Positions 35,319-49,072 of a DNA stretch of 64,000 bases are shown piece by piece (position 1 is the first letter of the stretch; each line of letters begins with the position of its first letter). The DNA is from Seison nebaliae (Eukaryota > Rotifera > Pararotatoria > Seisonacea > Seisonidae). A program made the position numbers and the translations under genes. The stretch covers positions 1 to 64,000 of the forward strand of contig JALJEE010002379.1 in assembly GCA_023231475.1 (NCBI GenBank), in the 5' to 3' direction. The notes beneath the pieces are model-generated. The model worked only from the letters and a program-made list of their open reading frames with translations, ran no database searches and was not told where the DNA came from.

Positions 35319-36117
35319 ATCAAAAATAATAAAATTAATTTCTTCTTTTTCTCATATGACAATTTATTAATTTATCTTCTTTATTTGGGAAATGGAAATT
35401 GTGAAAATTTTTCATGAATATTTATTTAAATAATTAATGGGAAACAAGAAGAAAAATTACACATTATTTTTTTTTTCCTTTTCGAATTAATTTAAGAAGA
35501 ACTTATTGAAAAACATCTGCAAAATCGAATTAATAATAAAAAATTAAATTTTCTCCTTAACTTTAATTTTTTTCAAAATTTTCTTCAAAAAATTTTTTAG
35601 GTAAATTATTTAAAAATTTCATTTGAGAAACATCAAATTGTTGAAATGGAAATTTTCAAAATTTATTTTTTTCATTTCAAAACTTTCGATTAGGGATCAG
35701 TGAGAGGAAAAAAGCGAATAAGAATTCGATTGGATAAAGCTTTCAATTTTTTGCAAATAATATAATTCTACTTCGATTTTTCCAATTATCTTTTAATTTC
35801 TCCTATAATTCGACGAATAGAAATTGAGAAGCATAAAACTGAGTTTGGTTTCGTCGATAAAAATGAATTGAAGATTGGTTGAAATTAGAAGCTTATACGA
35901 AAGAAATTCGTATATTTAGTTCGTGTATCATCCGTTTCATTCATTTATTTTCGGTTTTTTTCCGTTCAATTGTTCAAAAGTATTTTCATTCTATTTAAAA
36001 GCGGAAATAGAAAATATATCTTTTCAATTTTTTCACTTTTAATATAAATTTTATCGTTTTTTTCTCGTTAGAAATCTTTTCCATTTTTCTCGCAAATAGA
36101 CGACGAATTCAATCAAT
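35319..36117. other. Divergent promoter region, LMBRD2/TIA1
   Basis: About 800 bp between two divergent start codons, very AT-rich, with no coding exon seen. It presumably contains both promoters and UTRs. Confidence 0.5.
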
Positions 36118-38033
36118 ATGATGTCTAATCGACCCGATCTTCCCAGAACACTGTTGGTACTTCATGTTGTAGTGGATGAATAAATTTTTTTTGTAGATAT
36201 GTTGGCAATCTGGATCCGCAGATTGGAGAACAATTACTAACAACGATCTTTCGTCAATTGGGAGAATTGCGAAATTGTAAAGTGATTCGAGAAGTTTATT
36301 CTTTTTCTTGTGAGAAATGACATTCATATTTCTTTAATAGCCGAATAACGAAGTGTATGCATTCATCGAATACACTTGTCCACAATCAGCTCAAAACGCA
36401 TTGAACATTATGAATGGACGTAAATGTCTCGATCGAGTTTAGTTCATTTTTTCATATTTTGTCTATGAGAGAATGAATTTTGAGTGAATATAATTTGTAT
36501 AAAAATTCGTTTGTCGATATGGCTTCTCGTCTTATGAGAAATTCTTTTTTTCTCATGAACATGATAAGAATCGTCAACGACCACCATCATCATCGCCGTT
36601 GTCGTGAGAACGAGGAATTTTTTTTATCGAAAAATGAAATTTCTTTTAAATTTCTCATTTTTTCTTCCCCAAATTATTTATTTGTTCTCTCGCTAATTGT
36701 CGTGATTGTTGATGTTTAATCCACATGTCTATTCTTCTCAATTATTGGCTTCGAATTTACTCTCTGATGTTTATCGGAAAGCGATAACAGGTGAATCGAT
36801 AGCTATCACACCATTCGGCTATGTTCCTATTTCGATGTTGTCCGTCGCCTCTCGTATGTATCGACGTGTTTGAGAAATTTTTATATGAATAAAAATTATT
36901 TGAAATATTTAAAATTTTTTTCGTATTTTTAGGAGATTCGTGTCAATTGGGCAAGTAGTGCGACATCGAACACTAAAGTCGATACATCAAGTTAATAAAT
37001 TATATTTCGAATGAATTTATTTTTAAATAAATTTCAAAGAACATTTCCATGTGTTTGTCGGAGATTTGTCACAAGAGGTCGATGTCGATCAATTACGAGA
37101 AGCATTCCAATCGTTTGGAGAGATATCGGATGTGAAAGTGGTTCGTGATGCACAATCGAATAAACCAAAAGGATATGGATTCGTCTCATTCGTCAATCGA
37201 GAAGTTTAATATTTGTTTATGGGAAAATTTTTATAAAAAAATCTATTTATAGAATGCAGAAGTTGCTATCGAATCGATGAATGGTCATTGGTTGGGTCTG
37301 CGACAAATTCGAACGAATTGGGCGACAAGAAAAGTCCAACCTGAATCTGCGCGTTAAATTTTATTTGATTGTTTAAAAAATTCAAATAATTTCCGTTTAT
37401 TTTTATGTGGGACAATTGGTCATTGTGTAGAATATTCGAAGATGGACTACTCGGAAGTGTTCAATCGAGCTAGTGAATCAAATACAACTGTCTATGTTGG
37501 AAATCTTCCCGAGACGTTGTGTGACGAGGAGAAATTGAAGACACATTTTTCAGCGTTCGGAGAAATTAAAGAAGTTCGAGTATTCAAAGATAAAGGATTC
37601 GCTTTTATTCGGTTTCATTAATTTATCTTTATTTTTTTCATAATTTTAATTATTTAATAGATATTCTTCGAAAGGAAATGCATGTCAAGCGATTGTATCG
37701 ATGCATGGAGTTGAATTGCAGAATAGTGCAATCAAATGTTCGTGGGGAAAGGAGTCGGAAGCGACGAGTACCGTACAACCAGCACGTTCGGGTCCCATTC
37801 CACATATGTTGCCTGAACAACCGACACCATCACATGGTCAATACCAACAATATCCACAACAGAACAACAATCAACCATGGGGAAATTATGCGAACTATAA
37901 CAATATGTCTGCCCAGAATCCAGTACAATCATCGAATGGATTTTCTGGAGGAATGGGTCAACCACAACCGCCGACGCCGTTTGGTTTCAATTATTGGGAT
38001 AACAACGCTGGACCACCACCACCACCCCGATAA
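36118..38033 (+). CDS. TIA1: TIA-1/TIAR RNA-binding protein, three RRMs
   Basis: Eight exons: 36118-36152, 36197-36293, 36341-36436, 36933-36990, 37040-37203, 37253-37352, 37431-37611 and 37661-38033. They join in frame to 367 aa. RRM1 spans [10 protein letters not shown]...VYAFIEY and ends [11 protein letters not shown]2 is [12 protein letters not shown]...KGYGFVSF...IRTNWATRK, almost identical to vertebrate TIA1. RRM3 is [13 protein letters not shown]...KGFAFIR...KCSWGKE. The C-terminus is Gln/Asn/Pro-rich and prion-like. TIA proteins bind U-rich RNA, steer 5' splice-site choice and nucleate stress granules. Introns are 44-78 nt except intron 3, which is 496 nt and holds a small open frame; see findings. 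Confidence 0.92.
36709..36870 (+). other. 53-codon ORF inside TIA1 intron 3
   Basis: ATG near 36709 opens a 53-aa frame ([20 protein letters not shown]..., [20 protein letters not shown]) ending in TGA. Composition is protein-like and unlike the surrounding intron. CGT just before a GTTTGA donor would splice in phase 0 to TIA1 exon 4, so this could be an alternative cassette. It could also be a nested small gene or chance. No homologue is recognised. Confidence 0.35.
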
Positions 38034-38705
38034 CTTTCGAGTAGGAGAGAAAGAAGATATTTTTCAAGAAATTTAAAAGATTAATCCGAATTAAATTAAA
38101 GAAGTTTACGGGAAAATTTCTGAAAGAAAAAATAAATTGAAATTTTTTATTTCTTCTCTTCCCACACCACAAACAACAGAAATAAGTCAAACGATATCTT
38201 TCCTCTTCATTCACTTCTCATCTATGAAATAGAATTACTGAAGCAATGTAACATTCTATATAATTAATGTTTTTTCAAAAAAAATTTTTCTCCAATGAAA
38301 TCTGAACTGATCGCCATCCCCATAACCTTCAGTTGTCCATGTTTCAAATGTTTTAAAATTAAAATTTGCTCTTTCGAATTTCTTCAGTTACACGTCAGAT
38401 TTGTAATGATGACGACGACGATTCTTTCAAATAAAAAACATAACGAAATGAATTTTTATTAAAGAAATGTTTTTAACAATTTATAAAAATGGAATAGATT
38501 CCATCTATTACATATGGACATAATCAATCCAAATATTTTCAATAGAATTAGTTTAACAATAAATATCGTAATTCACATTATGATATGATAGAGAAAGAAA
38601 ATAATTAATATTTGAATTAATATTTGAATGAGCTTATTTGAATAAAACATCAATTTTTCATCGAAACAGTTAACGTTTTGAGATAAATTAATAAATTGAA
38701 ATTTA
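38034..38705. other. 3' spacer between TIA1 and the SAM gene
   Basis: AT-rich DNA between convergent genes; no exon recognised. Confidence 0.5.
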
Positions 38706-40670
38706 TTAAAGTAACTTTTGGAAAAAGGAAAGTAATTCTTGACCGCGAACAGTATTCGCTTGTTCCGCCACAAGTGATGCAATACGACAGGAAATGCGTG
38801 AAGCAGCTGTGAAACAGACTTCGTTCGTCTGAATCAAACGAGTTGTTGGAAGAATGAAATTTCGACTGGTAATCATATCAGACAATGGTTCCTTGTTCTC
38901 CTCCACATTAATTCTCACACGAATAATCTTCTCTTCTTGTTCCTTCATTAACGCATCGACCAAATCATTAAAAACTCGATTAATACTCTTGAATTTTGGC
39001 TCCATATTCTCCACACAGAAAATGGACGAAAATGGCATGTGAGTAATTTTAAGTATTGTCCACTTCAAATTCATTTGAAACATTTCCTTCGCCACAATGA
39101 ATGAGTCGGTTTGTGGACATGAATCAAACAGAATGAATGGACAAAATCGAAGATGGAAACTAGTCTCCTGACGTGATTGTCGGAGTTCGATATGATATGA
39201 TTTATAATTCCTCTTATAATCCTCCACATTCTCGTGAACGAGACAACACCAATTATTGTTATAAATGGATTTATTACAGAACCAGATCGTTGCCAAAGTA
39301 TTGACGAATGCAGTGAATTCTTCGAAATAATTACAGACGACCAACACATTCTTCCATTTGTCAAATCGGATTCTCCTAATAAAATTGATTGACATTGCAC
39401 ATTCAAATCGTTTCACATTATATAATCCGAACATTGGGGCCGCATTTACTGATACTCCATTATACTCGACATCCATCGAATCATCTTCTTCCGAATATGG
39501 TTGTTGATCTGGTTTATCATCTCTACGATATGATCGTCGTCTTTCATTCGGACGTCTTGAAGCGTTCCGAACGGTAGTAGTTCCTTTGAATGTCGGAAAA
39601 ATAGCTTCTCCATTCTTCATCAATACAGTATTCCATTTGATTGGATTGGATTCGTTCAATCCTCCAATTTCTGCCACATCCAAATTACGATCAGATGGAC
39701 CTCTACGAAAGTCAGTTGATCTCCGATTATAATTACGACTATTTTTGTATTTGTTTTGATTGGATTCTTGTCGAAGACGATAGTCGTCCTCTTCTTTTGG
39801 TAAAAGATTGTTTTGAGCATAAACTTCTAAATTATTATGATAATAATATTTACTCTCATCTTCGGACGTCAATTCCTCTTTGGAAGTGGATGAATCAGAT
39901 TTCTTATCAGACGTCTCTTCAATTCGATAAGGTTGAGCGATAGTTTGTTGGTCAATTTGTCCGGCTGATGTGGGAGAAATACTAACACTCAAGTCATTAT
40001 CACCATTCGAATTTTCATCGTTTCGTGTTCCTTCATTATAACTGTTACAATTAGGAGAGAATGAACGAGTGACATTTGTTGTTTCAATTTGTGGATGATC
40101 TAATTCATACATCAATTCACTAATGAGATCATGAGTGAAATTTGAATGAAAAAGGAAATTCTTATCATAACGGAATGCAAGGAGAATGCATTTGCGTTGA
40201 AATTGATCGATTTTCATACCATTTTGTCTCATCTTCCAAATTAGAGGAAGATTCGTTTCCAAATTAAGTCGACGGAAATCACCGGGAGATAAACCATAGA
40301 AATGAGCACCATTCATTTTCACTTCATTAACATAACGAGCCACGTTGGCTAATCCTTCCTGTTTCAACCAAAAACAAAGATCCTTATTCGTTACATATTG
40401 AATTGGAATTCGACCAGTATCACATTTGCGTAGGAGCAAAATCCATTTGACAAATACGATTCGTTCTTCGACGGAGCTAAGATGGGTGGCATTCTTTAAA
40501 CCAGTCATAGTGCACTTGGTTGGGATAGATAGTAAACTATATCCATCCATCATGCCCCGTCGATCTAATTCGTAAGATAATTGATGAAGTTCATTCAGTT
40601 TCAAACAATGTCGCACTTCACCGTCGTCCATTTTGGAGAATGGAATGAAAGACATTTGTTCGCAAGTCAT
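38706..40670 (-). CDS. Orphan protein with a SAM-like domain
   Basis: Single exon, 654 aa. An N-terminal helical segment (residues about 15-85) precedes a SAM-domain-like block around residues 98-150. Its pattern is LCFWLKQEGLANVARYVNEV...GAHFYGLSPGDFRRLNL...PLIWKMR, fitting W-L..-L..Y...-...G..LL.L...DL..L.I. Residues about 185-420 are polar, Ser/Asp/Asn/Arg-rich and probably disordered. They include an Arg-rich patch (RRPNERRRSYRRDDK). Residues about 430-654 form a folded-looking region rich in Phe, Trp and Cys that I do not recognise. SAM domains mediate protein or RNA contacts, but no function can be assigned. The lack of introns in such a long gene is notable here. Confidence 0.7.
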   Translation of the reverse strand: MTCEQMSFIPFSKMDDGEVRHCLKLNELHQLSYELDRRGMMDGYSLLSIPTKCTMTGLKNATHLSSVEERIVFVKWILLLRKCDTGRIPIQYVTNKDLCFWLKQEGLANVARYVNEVKMNGAHFYGLSPGDFRRLNLETNLPLIWKMRQNGMKIDQFQRKCILLAFRYDKNFLFHSNFTHDLISELMYELDHPQIETTNVTRSFSPNCNSYNEGTRNDENSNGDNDLSVSISPTSAGQIDQQTIAQPYRIEETSDKKSDSSTSKEELTSEDESKYYYHNNLEVYAQNNLLPKEEDDYRLRQESNQNKYKNSRNYNRRSTDFRRGPSDRNLDVAEIGGLNESNPIKWNTVLMKNGEAIFPTFKGTTTVRNASRRPNERRRSYRRDDKPDQQPYSEEDDSMDVEYNGVSVNAAPMFGLYNVKRFECAMSINFIRRIRFDKWKNVLVVCNYFEEFTAFVNTLATIWFCNKSIYNNNWCCLVHENVEDYKRNYKSYHIELRQSRQETSFHLRFCPFILFDSCPQTDSFIVAKEMFQMNLKWTILKITHMPFSSIFCVENMEPKFKSINRVFNDLVDALMKEQEEKIIRVRINVEENKEPLSDMITSRNFILPTTRLIQTNEVCFTAASRISCRIASLVAEQANTVRGQELLSFFQKLL

Positions 40671-42511
40671 TGTTGGAATAGGATGTAAATGTGAATATAA
40701 ATGTGAATGATTGGAAAGAATTTGAACGAGTGAATGAAAGAAGGAATAGTTTGTGAGATAGGAATTGTGAAAAAAAAATGAAAACGTTTTATAAATATTA
40801 TCTACACGTCATACGCCTTTTATATTGCACGTATAAACACGTATAGTTCTAGTAATGCAAGTAGTAAAATTTGTTAATGACAATGGGAGGGGGTAGAGAT
40901 GAACGAATTGAATGAAATTCTTTTGAAACAATTGTCACCGTTCCTACACTCAACGTAGAGGAGAGTTAAACATTTCGTGCCATTCAATAAGACGGCATTT
41001 TAAGAAACAATCATCTGTCTGCACGTAATCCTTCACAATATTCTTACTCATCGGTCAATTAACTAAATATCAAAAATTTTCAATTTTTCCCCTTTTTGAA
41101 TTTTAGCCTTAATTCAACCGTTAATGCTTCTCTAACTGCTACTACAACTACTATTAAAATTTTTGTTGCTATATTACTACTATTACTAACAACTGTAAGC
41201 CTAATCTTGTTAATTTTAGGATTGAATTCGATTCTCAGTACTTTTCATAACATTCTTAATTTTGTTTCGGTCTTCTATCAACTAAATAAGTAATGTCTAA
41301 TAAAAAAAATTTAAAAGTTGTAAATTGTCCCAATTGGAGTTTGACGAATTCGGTATCTTTCGTTTATCGAAGGAAGACTAACAAGATTTACTCTTGTAAA
41401 AGGAATGAGAAGGAATGACTAGATGGAAGAAATAAATTGAATAATTTGATATGATGAGAATAATATTCCGAGAATATTCTCTATAAACAAATCACTGAAT
41501 AATTTGCAGTTGTTTTTGATGATAATTTGAATGTTAAATTGTAATTCATCACCTCTACAAATGTGGAGGGAGAAAAGATCATGAATAAAAATAAGGAGTG
41601 ATTAACTAAGAAAAGTGTCTTATTAAATTCGGCACATATCATTTCAATGAAACTAAATTGTTCGTATTGTCTTTCTTACATCTTTATTTTTCTATTACTT
41701 TAAGTGAGATGGAAGATGTCGAATAAAATCATTAATACACAAGACGTAGCATATGAAAATCGAGATGATGGTAGAATTAACATTTCTAATTAATTTACAT
41801 TTTCAATTGCACATAAATGATAAGATTCAGTGATATTGAACGAGGGGACATCCAATTCCTACGTCAGAGTGTGGCGGGAGTTGTTATATTCATTTAATTT
41901 CTTCCTCCTCATTTATCTGCCCCCGAAATGTCTGGTACATACTTAAAAAGGAAAGGTAAAATTTCGGTTAAGAGTATCAATTATAATAATCACTCGCTCC
42001 GATTTATCAAAACAACTAAATTCATTTCGAACTTATTTTGAAAAAATAAATGTTTTCCTCCACAACTATTTACTGCTCCAATCGTTCATATAATCATCGA
42101 ACCGATATTTTCATTGCATTGGCCTCATACTTACTAGAACATGTTTATCTTATTAGAACTCCCTCCTTCTTTTTCATATAATAAATAAATTTAATTTGTT
42201 GAAGAGAAACTGCTAGTAATCTGCCTCTAATTTCTCCTTAGTTTTCTTGTCATGTGGAATAAGGATCAGATTTCCGTTCTTTTCAAATTTCCTTTTTAAA
42301 ATTCAATTTCTTTTCTTATCTCTCAAAATTATTCATTTATAAACGATTCTCTCCTAAATTAAATGAGAATGAAATAAGTCTTGAAGTATATGATCATCTG
42401 ATTTAAGTACTAACAACAAAATTGTGTGTTTTCTATTCTATTTCATTCCTGTTCCATTTTAGAATTCATCAATTCATCGATTACTAATTAGTCTTCCCTT
42501 ATTTTTTTAGG
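40671..42511. other. 1.8-kb region upstream of peptide gene
   Basis: No supported coding exon. A hydrophobic frame at 41106-41293, directly after an acceptor-like TTTTGAATTTTAG, was considered and rejected. The right end has an acceptor-like TATTTTTTTAG at 42500-42510, just before the peptide gene ATG, suggesting a 5' UTR intron. Confidence 0.45.
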
Positions 42512-42805
42512 ATGAATTCATTCTTCTTCCTTCTGGTACTTATACAACTTTTACTAGTCGGATCGAACGAAGGTAGTATAATTTCCTCATATAATCCTGG
42601 ACCATTCCGTTCCTGGTACTATCCGACTGATTCTACATACGAACGAAATGATTCGACTGACGAAATTATTGATATGGAGCGTTTCATCAGCGAACAAATT
42701 ACGAAAAGGAATTCGGCACTTAGCAACCTGTTAAATAGCGGACGGAAACGGCAACAATCGCTACATCAAAATGACGGATGGTTCGGATACCTGATTGGAC
42801 GATAA
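42512..42805 (+). CDS. Putative neuropeptide precursor 1
   Basis: A 97-aa ORF with signal peptide MNSFFFLLVLIQLLLVGSNEG. A spacer of about 45 residues rich in Ser/Tyr/Asp ends in the dibasic site KR. Then comes NSALSNLLNS, followed by GRKR, the canonical amidation plus cleavage site, and finally QQSLHQNDGWFGYLIGR, ending in an amidation-type GR. Two amidated peptides are therefore predicted, the second probably with an N-terminal pyroglutamate. NSALSNLL resembles the first residues of arthropod pigment-dispersing factor (NSELINSLL), and the layout of spacer, KR and peptide near the C-terminus is similar. The peptide is only half the usual length, so the relation is weak. Expected to be released from secretory granules and to act on a GPCR. 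Confidence 0.68.
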   Translation: MNSFFFLLVLIQLLLVGSNEGSIISSYNPGPFRSWYYPTDSTYERNDSTDEIIDMERFISEQITKRNSALSNLLNSGRKRQQSLHQNDGWFGYLIGR

Positions 42806-43119
42806 TTGACGAAATATTTCACTAATTTTTTTTAATGAGATGAATTGAAGGAAATATAATAATAATATTAATCATAAAAGAAGAAAAAGAAGAGAGCGAG
42901 ATTGAAATTTACCGATCATGTTTTTAAAGAAAGATGATTAAAGAAAATGATGAAAAAAAAATGACAAATGAAAAAGATTGAAGTCATAAAATTTCTCTGA
43001 TTTATTTTCAAATTATTTTTTTCTAATTAATTTCAAACTTTTCAGAAACTTATTTCGATGAAATCTTTTGTTTTGATTTTACTAAAACATTTCCCCATCA
43101 AACATTAAAGTTGTGTTGT

Positions 43120-43395
43120 TCATCCGAAAAAGTCTCGAACACTTGGCACGTTCTGTGACGATTCGGTCAAACGACTTTCGAACGTGTCTCCGATTAATTG
43201 GGAACGTCGCAAATACTCCCGGCACCATAAATCGAGAATTGTTCGTTTAGTCATATCGTTCTCCAGAAAATGGTTTTGTTTCGATGAACAATAAGTTTTG
43301 AAGAAGTCTGCGGTTTGCTTCGGATTAACAGTTGATTCGTTCAATTGAATGAGAATGATGACGAGAATGAGCATATAGATACATTTGGGAATCAT
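43120..43395 (-). CDS. Putative peptide-hormone precursor 2
   Basis: A 91-aa ORF with signal peptide MIPKCIYMLILVIILIQLNES. The mature part contains two cysteines 21 residues apart (TYCSSKQ...LDLWCREYL), which could form one disulfide loop. An internal KR and RR follow, and the C-terminus ends RDFFG. Processing at RR would release a 27-residue peptide starting SQLIGDTFES, with the terminal Gly available for amidation. I recognise no known family. It is not CHH, insulin or NPF by cysteine count or C-terminal motif. An acceptor-like sequence (ATTGTCTCATAG) lies about 30 nt upstream of the ATG, suggesting a 5' UTR intron. It faces precursor 1 tail to tail, 314 bp apart. Confidence 0.6.
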   Translation of the reverse strand: MIPKCIYMLILVIILIQLNESTVNPKQTADFFKTYCSSKQNHFLENDMTKRTILDLWCREYLRRSQLIGDTFESRLTESSQNVPSVRDFFG

Positions 43396-43592
43396 CTTCT
43401 TCGTGGAATTGGATTTCTATGAGACAATTATCTGAAAGAGATGAAAAAAGGAATAAAATGAAGAATGAGAATGGAAGTTCATTGACGATTGGAATCATGT
43501 ACAAAAAGTTTTCATCGACGAATTGAGAAAATGAATTTCGAAATAAATAGTTTGTCTTCCTTCTTCTCCTTTTCTTATGATTCACTCATTAA

Positions 43593-44610
43593 TTGAGTGT
43601 TAATCAGCTTATGCTCATTCGCAACATCCAATTCTCAGACTCTTATATTCGTCATGTCATCATTAAATATGAATCGTTCCTTAAACTTGACATTAATACC
43701 ATAAAATTTCTCAGATTCAGCACATCCAACTCTGCTACCAGTCAGTTTGCGACTATTAAAAAACTTTATTTTTCCTACAATATCAAAGATCTTCCCCCGC
43801 TAATTTCAAATGTACATATATCCCATAACCGTTCCTTTCGCCTACATTTAGAACAAGTAGTTTTAAGTACCAAGAAACAACTTCTCTAAATTAATAAATT
43901 TAGATAATGTTAATATTCTTCTTCCAATTTATCAAACTTTCATTCATCTATTTCATATTGTTAGAGAAGAATTGAGACAGTTTTTCCTCCCACACAAAAT
44001 TCGACAATTCCAAAGTTTAAAATCGATTTTACCAGCACATCTAATGGTTATAGATCTAATTAGAAATTTGGAAATATAACCAGGCACCTACTGTTTACCA
44101 CTTGAAACTCATAATCTTTCGTTTCCATATTTTGATAATGAACTTTAAGTAACAATAACATAACGAAGGTCGATGGGTAATTTGAGACGAAGTTTATGAA
44201 AATAATCAACAAATGATGAATTCTAACTTATTTCTTTTTAAAAATTTTCCATTCTAAAGTATTTTAAAAAAAGAACTAGAATTTTGTCAAGATAAAAAAT
44301 TGTAAAAAAAACGTTGAATTATACGAATGATGTTCTCGGATGAATTTCAATTTTATTTAAAATGATTTTAGTAATTACTATCGATTATCGATTATTATAT
44401 CATGCAAATGAAGAAACTTTTGAAATTTGTCTACTTACATCCGACTCATTGGAAAGTTTCGAGTCACAACAATTTCATTTGTGATATATTCTCAATATTC
44501 ATCGTAGACAGATATTTCTTTATTTCATGTTTTTCTTCTGGAAATCAATTGAAGGACAATCTGGTCATTAAATTCTTTCGAACAGTGTTTTCCAACAAAA
44601 ATCAATAAAT
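43593..44610 (+). pseudogene. Decayed protein-coding remnant, LRR/F-box-like feel
   Basis: Two protein-like frames follow each other with one frameshift near 43885. The first has FLKLDINTIKFLRFSTSNSA and LPPLISNVHISHNRSFRLHL. The second has LINLDNVNILLPIYQTFIHL and REELRQFFLPHKIRQFQSLK, and stops at 44077. A third open piece at 44402-44608 starts MQMKKLLKFVYLHPTHWKVS. The spacing of Leu and Ile recalls the leucine-rich tail of nematode-style F-box or similar proteins, but there is no diagnostic motif. I interpret it as a broken gene copy; it may also be non-coding. Confidence 0.33.
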
Positions 44611-44900
44611 AGAAAGATTATAAGAGAAATAATTACAATAACAATACTAAATAAGTTGTTGGACAATACTGCAATGTCAGCATCATATTATGATTTTTGA
44701 ATTTACTTTTAGATTTTTATAGGAAAAAAATGTTTTAATAAAATTTTATAAGTAGAAATATTAGAGAATGAATCATTTTTGTAATTCGCTTTTCTGATAG
44801 GAAAATAAAATTTGTAGGAGTGATTGAAGGAATTATTTATTATATATTTTCTCTTAAGATCGTAAACTAGTGAGTAAATAGTGTTCTGGTGAAAATCGTA

Positions 44901-47750
<2,850 letters not shown>

Positions 47751-48189
47751 TTTGTCGAATAAATAAAAGTTATTAACGGAGCTAATATGGGAGGGTAATA
47801 TAGTCAGGTAAATGGATGAGAATAACAAGAGACTATTAGTTTGTTATTAAAGAACTCTAATAAAACAGATGAAATTCCCAATTATTTATTACCATAGAAA
47901 TTGATTAGAAAAAATATGGTGTACTTGAAAATTCTTTCAAATTAAATAATTCACACAACTATATTTTTTCGTAGTTTTTCTATCTACTATGAAAGAAAAA
48001 ATATTTTTCATTCGATAACCGTCAAACGCCTCACAATTTATTGAAAATTGACAGTTTTTCATTTTCATTGTTTCAATCATCATTCCTCTCCTCCCCACTT
48101 CATTACCTCTAAATTCATCAAACATTTTGCCTTACAGTTAAAAATGACAACGTGGAAAAGAAAGAAGGAAAGAATTTAATGAAAAAGAA

Positions 48190-49072
48190 TTAACGGAATG
48201 AAATCGGTTGACGGTCTAATCGTAGAGGCTCGAACGAAGTGCAAATATATGAGCAGCCATCTTTTAATTCGTCGATGTTATGCAACTCATAACCGGAATT
48301 GAAATCGAATATTCTCCGAACACCATAAGGCAATTTGATTGATTTGTCTAATTGGAATTTAAGTTCCTGGAATGTCATGTATCGATTTGGAGTAATATAA
48401 AGAATCTTCCCTAAAAAAAACAAAATAACATGCAAATTAATTCCTTTAAATACCAATTTCAAAATGTTTAGAGGAAAATTTTTAGGATAACGTAAATAAA
48501 TCAACAAAAAATTGTCGAGCAATTAAATTACCATTAAAAAATAAAAAAATGTTTCTATTAAATTTTGACTACTAAAGGAGAATTTGATGTAAATTCCATC
48601 AAATAAATGAATAATAATGGAAATTGAAATTGAACAAAATGTTTTTCTTTAATTCTAATAAATTTATAAAAAAAATTAGAAGAAAAATTTTCAGCAATTT
48701 CTTCGAAATATCGGGATCTTTATCAGAATTAATCATGTTTAAATGAATCATGATAATGAAAATGTTTTGGAGGAAATACTGGAAAGAAATGTAACCTTTT
48801 CGATCATATTCACCATTCTTGAAGAATGTGATGCGACGTGGTCGTCTCAGTTGGACATAGTCATTATTCGTAACATCAGAATAGGCGACAGAAGCCTTTG
48901 CATCGACATTTGGTGTTGGGTTCATTAATGGCGTTAAACGCGGCGGAATATTATGAGTGAAGTAGTTATTTGACGAATTGTCGTCACTGTATGGAAGATT
49001 TTCGGCGTTGGTAATTTCTTTCGTTTTTAACGGGTATCGTTGCGTTGTCATTGGCATTAATGCCGTTTGCAT
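48190..49072 (-). CDS. Doublecortin-domain protein (single DCX)
   Basis: Exons 49072-48796 and 48410-48190, with a 385-nt phase-1 intron, encode 165 aa. After about 80 polar residues comes a DCX domain: RRPRRITFFKNGEYDRKGKI, LYITPNRYMTFQELKFQLDK, KLPYGVRRIFDFNSGYELHN, IDELKDGCSYICTSFEPLRL. It matches the first DCX repeat of doublecortin/DCLK, including the S(I/F)EP end. The frame stops nine residues later. I found no splice that joins it in phase to the kinase gene 440 bp downstream, whose own ATG lies at 47750. It is thus either an independent gene or a 5' isoform segment. The expected role is microtubule binding. Confidence 0.8.

Noticed and set aside
41096-41293. Hydrophobic 65-aa frame after an acceptor-like site
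   Set aside because: No ATG, no donor, no partner exon and no known motif; Leu/Thr runs are expected from ACT/TTA-rich DNA.
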